From assembly GCA_903866285.1 (NCBI GenBank), contig CAIPMZ010000125.1:1-5019 (forward strand): a DNA stretch of 5,019 nt. Reading direction: 5' to 3'. The position numbers and the translations under genes are program-made. Of the stretch, positions 1 to 5,019 are shown one piece after another. Under the pieces are notes generated by a model, which saw nothing but the letters and a program-made list of their open reading frames with translations, had not been told where the DNA came from and made no database searches. The stretch's first letter is position 1. The number at the start of each line of letters is the position of its first letter. The DNA comes from an uncultured bacterium. Lineage in GTDB: Bacteria > Patescibacteriota > Minisyncoccia > Moranbacterales > GWC2-37-73.

Positions 1-2307
1 ACTAACGTCACCTGTAGCTAAAGTTCCCGTTGTAATTGTTGGTACGCCAGCTGCAGTAAGTAAGCCGTCATAGATTTTCGTGTTTGCAGCAGAGGTTACT
101 GTGATAGGGCGAGCTGTGATAATACCAGTTGCCACCTCATAATTAACTGGTTTGATATATTTCGCCGCGTCGGCTCCACCAAGAGTATAAACAACGGTTA
201 TTGTTTTTCCAGTTCCAACATTTTTATTATCATAATTTGCAACCGCACTAACTGTAACATCATCTGGGCTAAATACCCCACTCAAAGATCCAGCCGTTAC
301 CGTGCCAGCGCCAGTATCACCATCATATGCCTTTGATAAGGTCAGAGAGGGATCGGTAATCGTCAGCTGTTTTGCATCCGTTGCTGGGAAGATTGCGGTG
401 ATAATCCCCGAATCAGCTGAATTTGTGGCGCTTGTTGATCCAGCGACTGTAAATTGATTTGCAGTTACACCCACCAATGAATATCCGGATGTTGCAGAGA
501 GCGTAATAGTTGCGGTATACGTCCTACTTGGACCAAAGGTTACGTCAGTTGGTGACCAAGTAACTGCACCGGTGTATTGCGTGCCAGCAGTTATTGTCGT
601 AACCGGAGTAGCGCCCGTTACTGGCGGGGTTACGCCTGCGACTACGGTTTCTGTGACAGGCACCGTCCATCCTGAAGCCGTTCTTGTATAGATCTTTCTT
701 ACTGCATCACTAGCGGTCGCGCGTAATTTTTCTCCAGTTGCTACATAGCTAGCAGCATATGTTTTAATAGCTGCCAAAGTACTTCCCTCCGCATGCACCA
801 TTAACCTAATTGTTTCTTGAGTGCTATGAAGTGTGCTGTTAATTGTGTTGGTTGATAATGAAAGCGTGCTTGCTATGCCTTCCACTCCCAGCATTATTCT
901 GTGTGCATTTGTCGTGGTATCTGTACCTGAGAAAGTGAATGTGTTACTGCTTAATGTGACATTATTTGCTCCTTGTGCATAGACTCCATAAACAAGACCA
1001 TAGACAGCTTCAGCGGTAATTGTAGAACCACTTAAGATTAGATTTGCCCCAGTTTGCACGGTGATTCCGACGGCGCTTGAACCTGTTTCAATATGCGTTC
1101 CAGTGGTCTTTGAAACAATTTTAAGGTTACTTGCAGTTAATGTTCCAGCAGATACCATGATGGCGTAACTTTCGATGTCTGTAACATTTACTGCATTTCT
1201 TGTTAACGTAAATCCAGCGCCATCAATGGTGACTGATTTGTCAATATTTAATGCGCTGGCGAGCACGATGTCTGAATTCAAATTAATAGTATCCCCACTT
1301 GCTGCTGCCGTTACCGCTGCCTGAATCGTATCATAACAAGTCACTGCCCCACCCCCAGTAGCCGTCAAGCAAACATCGTTTGACTCATTACCATTTCCAG
1401 CCGGATTTGGATTTACAACCACGAAAATCGTAAAATGATCCAGCTCTGCACTAATAGAATTAGTTTCAGTCTTCACATCCCCGCTTGCAACGGTTTCAGC
1501 ATTTGCCAGTCCAGCCACATCCTCAGCGAATTTAACCTGGACATTTTCCTGATTTTTTGGTTTTGGCAAAGTTAGCGAATATTCAAACGTCCCATCAGTC
1601 ATATCGGAAGTAATGTCATACGCCTTGTTCGAAAGCGCATGCAGCGAAGCGACTTGCTCATCGCTCAGCGTAATCTCCTCAATCGAAAGTTTGCCAGGAT
1701 TGGCTGGCAGTTTCGTAAAAGTGACCGTGACCTGATCATTTTGCGGAGCGACGTAAGTTTTATTTAGTTGCACTGCTTCACTGGTCGTTGCTTTTTTGCT
1801 ATCCGTATTCCACGCCGGCACTAATTTTTCAGCCGAAGCTGGGCCCATGGCTTCTACGGTTGGCGTAGTTGGCAGGGCGTCTGTCGTAATATTAAAACTG
1901 TCTGGAACTGGCGCTTCTTCAACCGGTGGGAAAACCTCAGCTGGGGCGCTAAAAGCAGGCGCAACTTCCACTTTTGGAGGGTCTGTTTTAACTTCCGCAT
2001 TTACCACCGCTGGCTCAGCGTTTATTGGAGTTACTTCCTCAACTGGCGTAACTGGTGCCACAGGCTCTTCAATTTCTGGAGCCACCTCAGTCTTTTTTTC
2101 AACAACCGAAACTTCTTCTTGAGACGTGACAACATTTTCGACAGTAGCCTCCTGAGCTTTCGCCTCCATTAGACCGGCAACCAAAAAATTCAAACTGGTC
2201 ATATAAAAAACCATTACTGGCAACGTAATAATTGCCACCATTTTTCTTACTGCCACAAGCTCTCTAGGTAAAAGCCTGCCGTGAAAAATTCTTTTGATTA
2301 TATTCAT
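1..2307 (-). CDS. Large secreted modular surface protein (beta-helix plus Ig-like/YDG repeats), C-terminus off window
   Basis: An open frame of 769 codons runs from the ATG at 2307 (complement) off the left edge without a stop, so the C-terminus and any cell-wall anchor are unseen. Residues 1-51 look like a long signal sequence: basic start, hydrophobic core about 24-46, and an AKA cleavage site at 49-51. Residues 52-165 form a Pro/Glu/Val/Ala-rich, low-complexity stalk. About 190-298 is a beta-rich domain (VTVTFTKLPANPG, ending ELDHFTIFVVV) of a type I associate with CPR surface proteins. About 311-505 looks like a right-handed parallel beta-helix: an N-cap DTIQAAVTAAASGDTINL, then repeated short Ser/Thr/Asn strands such as NVTLSSNTFTF. 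About 552-643 is an Ig-like repeat (YTGAVTWSP ... SGYSLVGVTANQF ... IITAIFPAT). About 648-731 is a YDG-type repeat (KAYDGDTGAG, NYDNKNVGTG), and a second (KIYDGLL) starts near 740. The likely role is an adhesin or S-layer-like surface fibre. No enzyme active site was recognised. Confidence 0.88.
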   Translation of the reverse strand, partial: MNIIKRIFHGRLLPRELVAVRKMVAIITLPVMVFYMTSLNFLVAGLMEAKAQEATVENVVTSQEEVSVVEKKTEVAPEIEEPVAPVTPVEEVTPINAEPAVVNAEVKTDPPKVEVAPAFSAPAEVFPPVEEAPVPDSFNITTDALPTTPTVEAMGPASAEKLVPAWNTDSKKATTSEAVQLNKTYVAPQNDQVTVTFTKLPANPGKLSIEEITLSDEQVASLHALSNKAYDITSDMTDGTFEYSLTLPKPKNQENVQVKFAEDVAGLANAETVASGDVKTETNSISAELDHFTIFVVVNPNPAGNGNESNDVCLTATGGGAVTCYDTIQAAVTAAASGDTINLNSDIVLASALNIDKSVTIDGAGFTLTRNAVNVTDIESYAIMVSAGTLTASNLKIVSKTTGTHIETGSSAVGITVQTGANLILSGSTITAEAVYGLVYGVYAQGANNVTLSSNTFTFSGTDTTTNAHRIMLGVEGIASTLSLSTNTINSTLHSTQETIRLMVHAEGSTLAAIKTYAASYVATGEKLRATASDAVRKIYTRTASGWTVPVTETVVAGVTPPVTGATPVTTITAGTQYTGAVTWSPTDVTFGPSRTYTATITLSATSGYSLVGVTANQFTVAGSTSATNSADSGIITAIFPATDAKQLTITDPSLTLSKAYDGDTGAGTVTAGSLSGVFSPDDVTVSAVANYDNKNVGTGKTITVVYTLGGADAAKYIKPVNYEVATGIITARPITVTSAANTKIYDGLLTAAGVPTITTGTLATGDVS

Positions 2308-2315
2308 AGGTTTAT

Positions 2316-2329
2316 TCGCCCAGGGGCGA
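2316..2329 (-). promoter_or_regulatory. Small hairpin just upstream of the surface-protein start codon
   Basis: Read on the minus strand, TCGCC and GGCGA form a perfect 5-bp stem around a CCTG tetraloop, ending 8 nt before the ATG at 2307. It occupies the place where a ribosome-binding site would sit, and no clear Shine-Dalgarno sequence is present. It could restrain or position translation initiation. The stem is short, so chance is possible. Confidence 0.35.
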
Positions 2330-2341
2330 GAGTTTAAATTA

Positions 2342-2440
2342 TTAAAATTCAATTAAGCTATTAAAAAAACGAACCGCCAAAAAAGGACCATCGACGGATT
2401 CTCTTTTGTTGATTCGTTTGTTGTGTTGTTGACTGCTCAT
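2342..2440 (-). CDS. Possible 32-codon upstream ORF in the surface-protein leader
   Basis: An ATG at 2440 (complement) opens a 32-residue frame beginning MSSQQHNKR and ending NSLIEF, with a TAA stop at 2342-2344. It lies wholly inside the predicted leader between the TTGACA promoter (about 2508-2536) and the surface-protein ATG at 2307. Its stop is 34 nt before that ATG, and it is in a different frame, so it is not an N-terminal extension. It is rich in Gln, Asn, Lys and Arg at the start and hydrophobic near the end. I see no good Shine-Dalgarno site and recognise no family. It could be a leader peptide, a small protein or a chance ORF; chance is the most likely. Confidence 0.22.
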   Translation of the reverse strand: MSSQQHNKRINKRESVDGPFLAVRFFNSLIEF

Positions 2441-2507
2441 AATATTAAGTGTCACCCTTACTCAATATCAACTAGCATAACCGCCCCGAAACCTTAATTC
2501 ATACCCT

Positions 2508-2536
2508 AGGTATACACCTCCCATTTTAAATGTCAA
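2508..2536 (-). promoter_or_regulatory. Promoter for the surface-protein gene
   Basis: On the minus strand a perfect TTGACA (plus 2531-2536) is followed after 16 bp by TATACC (2509-2514), or after 17 bp by ATACCT (2508-2513) preceded by TG. Both fit a sigma70-type promoter firing leftward. Transcription would start near 2501, leaving a leader of about 190 nt before the ATG at 2307. The rest of the gene-free stretch 2537-2656 is A/T-rich and shows nothing further that I can support. Confidence 0.6.
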
Positions 2537-2639
2537 GACCCTAAAAAATACAAGCCAGGCTACCTAATTATCCTTAAAAAAACGCTAACTTAGAAACAAG
2601 AAGTCATTTAATAATACAGTCACTTTAATCTTTTATTTC

Positions 2640-2668
2640 AGCCAAAAAAACAGCGCTTACCGCCTCAA
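2640..2668 (-). terminator. Weak candidate terminator after the membrane heme-like protein
   Basis: On the minus strand the end of the gene and its TAA stop carry a GGCG / CGCT pairing (one G-T wobble) around a 5-nt loop, followed closely by seven consecutive T. The T-tract is convincing but the stem is only about four base pairs and overlaps the last codons, so this may be weak or fortuitous. Confidence 0.25.
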
Positions 2669-3226
2669 AATTAAGTGTCCAAACAAAGTAAAGATAATTA
2701 AAATAGCGCCAATAATAAACTGGCGATGAATAAGATAGCTTTTTTGTTTCAACTCGGCTGGGGAGTAGCGCAGTTTCAGGAAAAAACCAGAAAACATTTC
2801 AACCCCCATCAAAATTAAAACAACTTGGAGCAAAAGATTATTTAGGTAACTGCCGGTTAAATAGCAATGCAGAAAAATTAAAACGACTGAAAGGATGCCG
2901 AAATAAGCATGCGTCTTATTTAGGAGAACTAAAAGGCTAGTTGAAAATTTCTTTAGGTCAAAAATTTCATCCAAGCCAAGCGGTCGCAGTCTTTCCCAAA
3001 AAGCCTCCTCGCGAATCAAAATTTTTAAAATGCTCCGCCCGTAAACTAGCCCCATCGTTAAAAAGCCGAGAAAACCAAGGTTGCGTCCGAGCATTCCCAA
3101 GGGCGTGCTATTGCGCACATAACTAAAACCCCCGGCCGCCGTAACCCAACTCACATACCAAAGCGCAAAGATTAAAGTCGCCAACGTAAAAATAAATAGC
3201 GCTAAATTTTTTTTAATAATTTCCAT
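2657..3226 (-). CDS. Five-helix membrane protein, ferric-reductase / cytochrome b-like, possible heme binder
   Basis: A 189-residue integral membrane protein starting at the ATG at 3226 (complement). Hydrophobic segments fall at about 7-28, 45-68, 97-124, 127-150 and 168-187. Four histidines sit at helix ends: H106 (NKTHAYFG) and H120 (IFLHCYLTG), 14 residues apart in one helix, and H167 (YLIHRQF) and H184 (FGHLILRR), 17 apart in the last helix. Paired transmembrane histidines, with an HR motif opening a helix, are typical of the ferric-reductase-like and b-type cytochrome superfamily, where they hold two hemes and pass electrons across the membrane. Ferric reductases proper also carry a cytosolic FAD/NAD(P)H domain; none is present here and no partner gene is adjacent. 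The heme role is inferred from histidine placement, and the 17-residue spacing is longer than usual. No Shine-Dalgarno is seen before the ATG; the leader carries an octamer array. It is divergent from the C39 gene. Confidence 0.72.
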   Translation of the reverse strand: MEIIKKNLALFIFTLATLIFALWYVSWVTAAGGFSYVRNSTPLGMLGRNLGFLGFLTMGLVYGRSILKILIREEAFWERLRPLGLDEIFDLKKFSTSLLVLLNKTHAYFGILSVVLIFLHCYLTGSYLNNLLLQVVLILMGVEMFSGFFLKLRYSPAELKQKSYLIHRQFIIGAILIIFTLFGHLILRR

Positions 3227-3256
3227 AGCAGAATTTAGTCTAATTGAATGCTTGCA

Positions 3257-3328
3257 TGTTTAAATGTTTAAATGATTTTATGTTTATATGTTTAAATGCT
3301 TAAATGATTTTATGTTTATATGTTTATA
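3257..3328. repeat. Tandem array of nine 8-bp units with a 32-bp higher-order period
   Basis: Nine consecutive octamers fill 72 bp, reading A A B C A A' B C C, where A is tgtttaaa, A' is tgcttaaa, B is tgatttta and C is tgtttata. The first 32 bp (3257-3288) and the next 32 bp (3289-3320) differ at one base only, so the array grew both by octamers and by a four-octamer block. Weaker octamer phasing (tgcttgca) precedes it. It lies in the predicted leader of the membrane-protein gene and just downstream of the leftward promoter, where slippage would change leader length. It is not CRISPR, because it has no spacers. Confidence 0.9.
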
Positions 3329-3333
3329 TGCCC

Positions 3334-3342
3334 ATTGTAGCA
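3334..3342 (-). promoter_or_regulatory. Leftward extended -10 promoter for the membrane protein gene
   Basis: The minus strand reads TATGCTACAAT across 3334-3344, an extended -10 (TGC plus TACAAT, hexamer at plus 3334-3339). No good -35 is found 17 bp upstream (TTTCAG), which is common for TGn-type promoters. Transcription would begin near 3327 and run through the octamer array to the ATG at 3226. An identical 11-mer in the other orientation drives the divergent gene. Confidence 0.5.
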
Positions 3343-3386
3343 TATTTCCAAAAGGACTGAAAAAATGGATTATTAAAATTGGTTTA

Positions 3387-3395
3387 TGCTACAAT
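3387..3395 (+). promoter_or_regulatory. Rightward extended -10 promoter for the C39 peptidase gene
   Basis: TATGCTACAAT at 3385-3395 gives an extended -10, TGC plus TACAAT (hexamer at 3390-3395). The -35 region is poor. The predicted start near 3402 leaves a leader of about 120 nt that contains the nested hairpin at 3454-3491 before the ATG at 3522. Confidence 0.5.
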
Positions 3396-3453
3396 TAAAA
3401 CAAGCTACAGAAAACTAACACCAAATTATTTTAATTTATTCTAACTTGCTATT

Positions 3454-3491
3454 TCGGAGCTTAGCTCCGATACTCCGGAGCTAAGCTCCGA
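3454..3491. repeat. Perfect 16-bp inverted repeat whose arms are themselves palindromic
   Basis: TCGGAGCTTAGCTCCG (3454-3469) and CGGAGCTAAGCTCCGA (3476-3491) are exact reverse complements around a 6-nt loop. Each arm is also a near-perfect palindrome (CGGAGCT / AGCTCCG around one base), so the site can fold as one long hairpin or two short ones. No T-tract follows on either strand, so it is not an ordinary terminator. It ends 30 nt before the C39 start codon, inside the predicted leader, where it may affect translation or mRNA stability. It may instead be a REP-like mobile palindrome; a comparable element lies beyond the same gene. Confidence 0.85.
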
Positions 3492-3521
3492 CAAAGGCGT
3501 AAAAAACAATTTTAGAAAACT

Positions 3522-4355
3522 ATGCGAAAAAGAATTATTCTCGTGTTTACTATTTTAATAAGTTGTTTGCTGGCAGGCTATTTTTATTGGTTTTTTTTCC
3601 TGAAAAATAATACTGCGCCGAAAAAATTGGCCGAAGAAGTTGCTCCAAGCCCAGCAATTTCAAATGAAACGCCAGAAGTTGAAAATATTTCGCCAGCAGA
3701 AATTAAAACTCAAGCCGACCAACCAGCAGAACAGGCGACAGAAAATAAATCAACTCCAACAATAAAAATTCAGCAAGTAGTTCCCTTTCTTGTCCAAGCG
3801 CCCTTTGGTAATTGGAAAGAGCCTGATTTTCAAAACGCTTGTGAGGAAGCCTCAATGGTGATGGCGATGAGTTGGGCCGAGGGCGAGAAAACTATTTCGC
3901 CGACTGAAGCGCAAAAAAGAATCTTGGCTATTATCGCTTTTGAAAATAAAACTTTTGGTTATAGCACCGACACCAACGCTTTTGATATGGAAAAAGTTTT
4001 TCAGCAATATTTTAAATATAAAAATATTTTAGTCAAAGAAGATATAACCTTAGCAGAAATTAAAACGGAAATTCAAGCTGGCAATTTAGTAATCGTTCCG
4101 GCTTTCGGACGAGCGCTTAAAAATCCTAATTTTACTGCCCCCGGACCAATTGCGCACATGCTCGTTATTATTGGTTATGATCCGATTACAAAAGAATTTA
4201 TTACCAATGATCCTGGCACCCGCAAGGGCGCAGGTTATCACTACAACGAAACTTTACTTTTCGAGGCCATCTGGGAATATCCCAGTGGAAAAAGCGACCC
4301 ACCACTTCCCACGCCTGGGAAAATGCAAAAAGCGATGCTTTCAGTTTCAAAGTAA
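3522..4355 (+). CDS. Membrane-anchored extracytoplasmic C39-like cysteine peptidase
   Basis: A 277-residue protein. Residues 5-27 are a hydrophobic N-terminal anchor after a basic MRKR start. Residues 31-82 form a Pro/Glu/Ala/Lys-rich linker, and about 83-260 is a papain-like peptidase domain of the C39_2 type. The likely nucleophile is C107 in FQNACEEASMVMAM, the general base H212 in AHMLVIIGYD and the third residue D230 in FITNDPGTRKG. This order and spacing match the family, whose CEEAS or CGPAS motif marks the active-site helix. The domain should face outside the membrane, cleaving peptides, peptidoglycan cross-bridges or surface proteins; the substrate is unknown. There is no ABC-transporter part, so it is not a bacteriocin exporter peptidase. 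LISC at 12-15 resembles a lipobox, but the hydrophobic run continues past it, so a transmembrane anchor is more likely. The ATG at 3522 is the natural start, giving MRKR before the anchor; no clear Shine-Dalgarno precedes it. The gene converges on the one ending at 4464. Confidence 0.85.
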   Translation: MRKRIILVFTILISCLLAGYFYWFFFLKNNTAPKKLAEEVAPSPAISNETPEVENISPAEIKTQADQPAEQATENKSTPTIKIQQVVPFLVQAPFGNWKEPDFQNACEEASMVMAMSWAEGEKTISPTEAQKRILAIIAFENKTFGYSTDTNAFDMEKVFQQYFKYKNILVKEDITLAEIKTEIQAGNLVIVPAFGRALKNPNFTAPGPIAHMLVIIGYDPITKEFITNDPGTRKGAGYHYNETLLFEAIWEYPSGKSDPPLPTPGKMQKAMLSVSK

Positions 4356-4390
4356 TAATACCAAATCAACTAAAACACTGTTAGCTTCAA

Positions 4391-4425
4391 GGAGGCTCGA
4401 CCTCCATAATGGAGGTCGAGCCTCC
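4391..4425. repeat. Second perfect nested inverted repeat between convergent genes
   Basis: GGAGGCTCGACCTCC (4391-4405) and GGAGGTCGAGCCTCC (4411-4425) are exact reverse complements around ATAAT, whose outer A and T can also pair. Each arm is itself a GGAGG / CCTCC mini-hairpin. It begins 36 nt after the C39 stop codon and ends 38 bases before the converging gene's stop at 4464. Neither side has a T-tract, so intrinsic termination is doubtful, although such a strong stem could still stall polymerase or protect both mRNA 3' ends. Its architecture, though not its exact sequence, matches the element at 3454-3491. Confidence 0.85.
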
Positions 4426-4463
4426 AACGTCTATCTACCATTAATTAAGTTAATTCCGTATAA

Positions 4464-4793
4464 TTAGTCATAATCATCATCTTCAGCCAGTTCTAATTCT
4501 TTTTCTTTTTGCGCAGTCATCCCTGGGACGATAGTTAGCATCATGAAACTGAAAAGCATAAAGCCCAGGGCCAGTAAAAGAACGGTTACTGATTTTTCCA
4601 TTCCACTACCCGCAAAAGAAGCCGAGGCGAAATAGCCCATTTGCGCTAGCGTCAGGCGCACGTTACTTACGAGGTCATTTACCGATTCGCTAGAACCAAA
4701 GAAGCCTACCAAAAAACGCACTCCGATTAATAGCTCAACCAACGAAAGAAGGAAGTTGAAAACTATTCGAAATGCGTTTATGCTTTTGATCAT
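4464..4793 (-). CDS. Small two-helix membrane protein with acidic tail, possibly YggT-like
   Basis: A protein of 109 residues from the ATG at 4793 (complement), MIKSINAFRIVFNF, or 116 from an upstream in-frame GTG at 4814. I prefer the ATG because it is a stronger start codon and the extra seven residues add no recognisable feature; neither start has a Shine-Dalgarno site. Helix 1 is about 9-32 (VFNFLLSLVELLIGVRFLVGFF) and helix 2 about 67-89 (VTVLLLALGFMLFSFMMLTIV). The loop between holds Ser, Asn and Gly. The tail turns charged and ends AEDDDYD. The first helix (VELLIGVRFLVGFFG) recalls YggT-family proteins, small membrane proteins of unclear role near cell-division and envelope genes, but the second half does not clearly match. 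Family assignment is tentative; membrane location is well supported. It has its own promoter and converges on the C39 gene. Confidence 0.7.
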   Translation of the reverse strand: MIKSINAFRIVFNFLLSLVELLIGVRFLVGFFGSSESVNDLVSNVRLTLAQMGYFASASFAGSGMEKSVTVLLLALGFMLFSFMMLTIVPGMTAQKEKELELAEDDDYD

Positions 4794-4882
4794 AGCCGTG
4801 CGTTTTAGGGGCACGTTGATTAAAGTGTCAGCTCATATCTATGAAAATCTATATAGTAAATGTAAATAACTTTTTAGGTTTT

Positions 4883-4911
4883 AGCCTAGCACATTTTAGC
4901 CTCCGTGTCAA
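4883..4911 (-). promoter_or_regulatory. Consensus-like promoter for the small membrane protein gene
   Basis: On the minus strand a perfect TTGACA (plus 4906-4911) is followed after exactly 17 bp by TAGGCT (4883-4888) with an extended TGC just upstream. Transcription would start near 4876, about 80 nt before the ATG at 4793. The -35 hexamer lies inside a short inverted repeat (GTGTCA at 4905-4910, TGACAC at 4936-4941) next to the possible insertion-sequence edge. Confidence 0.65.
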
Positions 4912-4924
4912 GCTTACGCGTCAA

Positions 4925-4977
4925 ATCATCTAAAATGACACCGAGAGCCTTCCTGATACATCATCTAAAATGACACC
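4925..4977. repeat. Two copies of an 18-bp direct repeat, possible insertion-sequence end
   Basis: The 18-mer atcatctaaaatgacacc occurs at 4925-4942 and again, identical, at 4960-4977, with starts 35 bp apart. Its core ctaaaatg also appears inverted (cattttag) at 4892-4899. Multiple short copies of a TGTCATTTTAG-type motif near an end resemble the multi-repeat termini of IS21/IS481-like elements, but no transposase lies within the window, so this is a suggestion only. It could alternatively be a tandem operator for the adjacent promoter. Confidence 0.6.
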
Positions 4978-4996
4978 CAAATTCATGGTAAAGTAC

Positions 4997-5015
4997 GGGG
5001 TTAACTTTTAACCCC
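4997..5015. repeat. 8-bp perfect hairpin at the right edge
   Basis: GGGGTTAA (4997-5004) and TTAACCCC (5008-5015) pair perfectly around a CTT loop, followed on the plus strand by AAAA at the edge. On the minus strand the stem is preceded, not followed, by T, so it is not a standard terminator for leftward transcription. Its role depends on sequence beyond the window. Confidence 0.55.
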
Positions 5016-5019
5016 AAAA

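Noticed and set aside
1796..2122. Plus-strand 108-residue Ser/Thr/Gly-rich ORF
   Set aside because: It is antisense to the Pro/Glu/Val-rich stalk of the minus-strand surface gene; its repetitive composition is the mirror of that low-complexity sequence, and it has no promoter or ribosome site.
2941..3126. Plus-strand 61-residue ORF
   Set aside because: It lies antisense within the five-helix membrane gene and shows no recognisable features.
3257..3328. CRISPR array
   Set aside because: Units are 8 bp and contiguous, with no spacers and no cas genes.
3454..3491. Intrinsic terminator reading of the hairpin
   Set aside because: No T-tract on either side and it lies inside the predicted leader of the C39 gene, not after a gene.
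3522..3608. Lipoprotein signal (LISC at residues 12-15) in the C39 peptidase
   Set aside because: The hydrophobic segment continues about 12 residues past the cysteine and the pre-cysteine core is short, so a transmembrane anchor fits better.
3522..4355. Bacteriocin-processing ABC exporter peptidase
   Set aside because: No transporter membrane or ATPase domains follow, there is no adjacent double-glycine precursor gene, and the anchor places the domain outside the cell.
4150..4467. Plus-strand 105-residue ORF overlapping the peptidase end
   Set aside because: It is in another frame of the C39 gene, reads through the hairpin at 4391-4425, and has no protein-like features of its own.

Overview
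The window holds four protein genes and several unusual non-coding elements. It most resembles a genome fragment from Patescibacteria (candidate phyla radiation, CPR). That assignment is inference. It rests on compact gene content, A/T-rich intergenic DNA, genes without clear Shine-Dalgarno sites, extended -10 promoters of the TATGCTACAAT kind, and a surface-protein domain style common in CPR genomes. No rRNA, tRNA or taxonomic marker gene is present.

Layout. (1) 1-2307, minus strand: the first 769 residues of a very large secreted, modular surface protein, with its C-terminus beyond the left edge. It has a signal sequence, a Pro/Glu/Val-rich stalk, a beta-sandwich-like domain, a right-handed beta-helix, an Ig-like repeat and YDG-type repeats. 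(2) 2308-2656: its leader region, with a TTGACA promoter, a possible 32-codon upstream ORF and a small hairpin just before the start codon. (3) 2657-3226, minus: a five-helix membrane protein with four histidines placed like heme ligands. (4) 3227-3521: a divergent control region. Two promoters share an identical 11-nt extended -10 in opposite orientation. An 8-bp-period tandem array lies in the leftward leader and a nested perfect hairpin in the rightward leader. (5) 3522-4355, plus: a membrane-anchored extracytoplasmic C39-like cysteine peptidase. (6) 4356-4463: a convergent gap with a second nested perfect hairpin. (7) 4464-4793, minus: a two-helix membrane protein with an acidic tail, perhaps YggT-like, served by a good consensus promoter. 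(8) 4883-5019: that promoter, an 18-bp direct repeat and a terminal palindrome, which may be the edge of an insertion sequence lying to the right.

All four proteins are predicted to be at or outside the membrane, so the window reads as a cell-envelope neighbourhood. The genes are mostly separately transcribed (divergent or convergent), not one operon, and the sequence does not prove that they work together. The C39-like protease could process surface proteins such as the one at the left edge, but that is only proximity-based inference.
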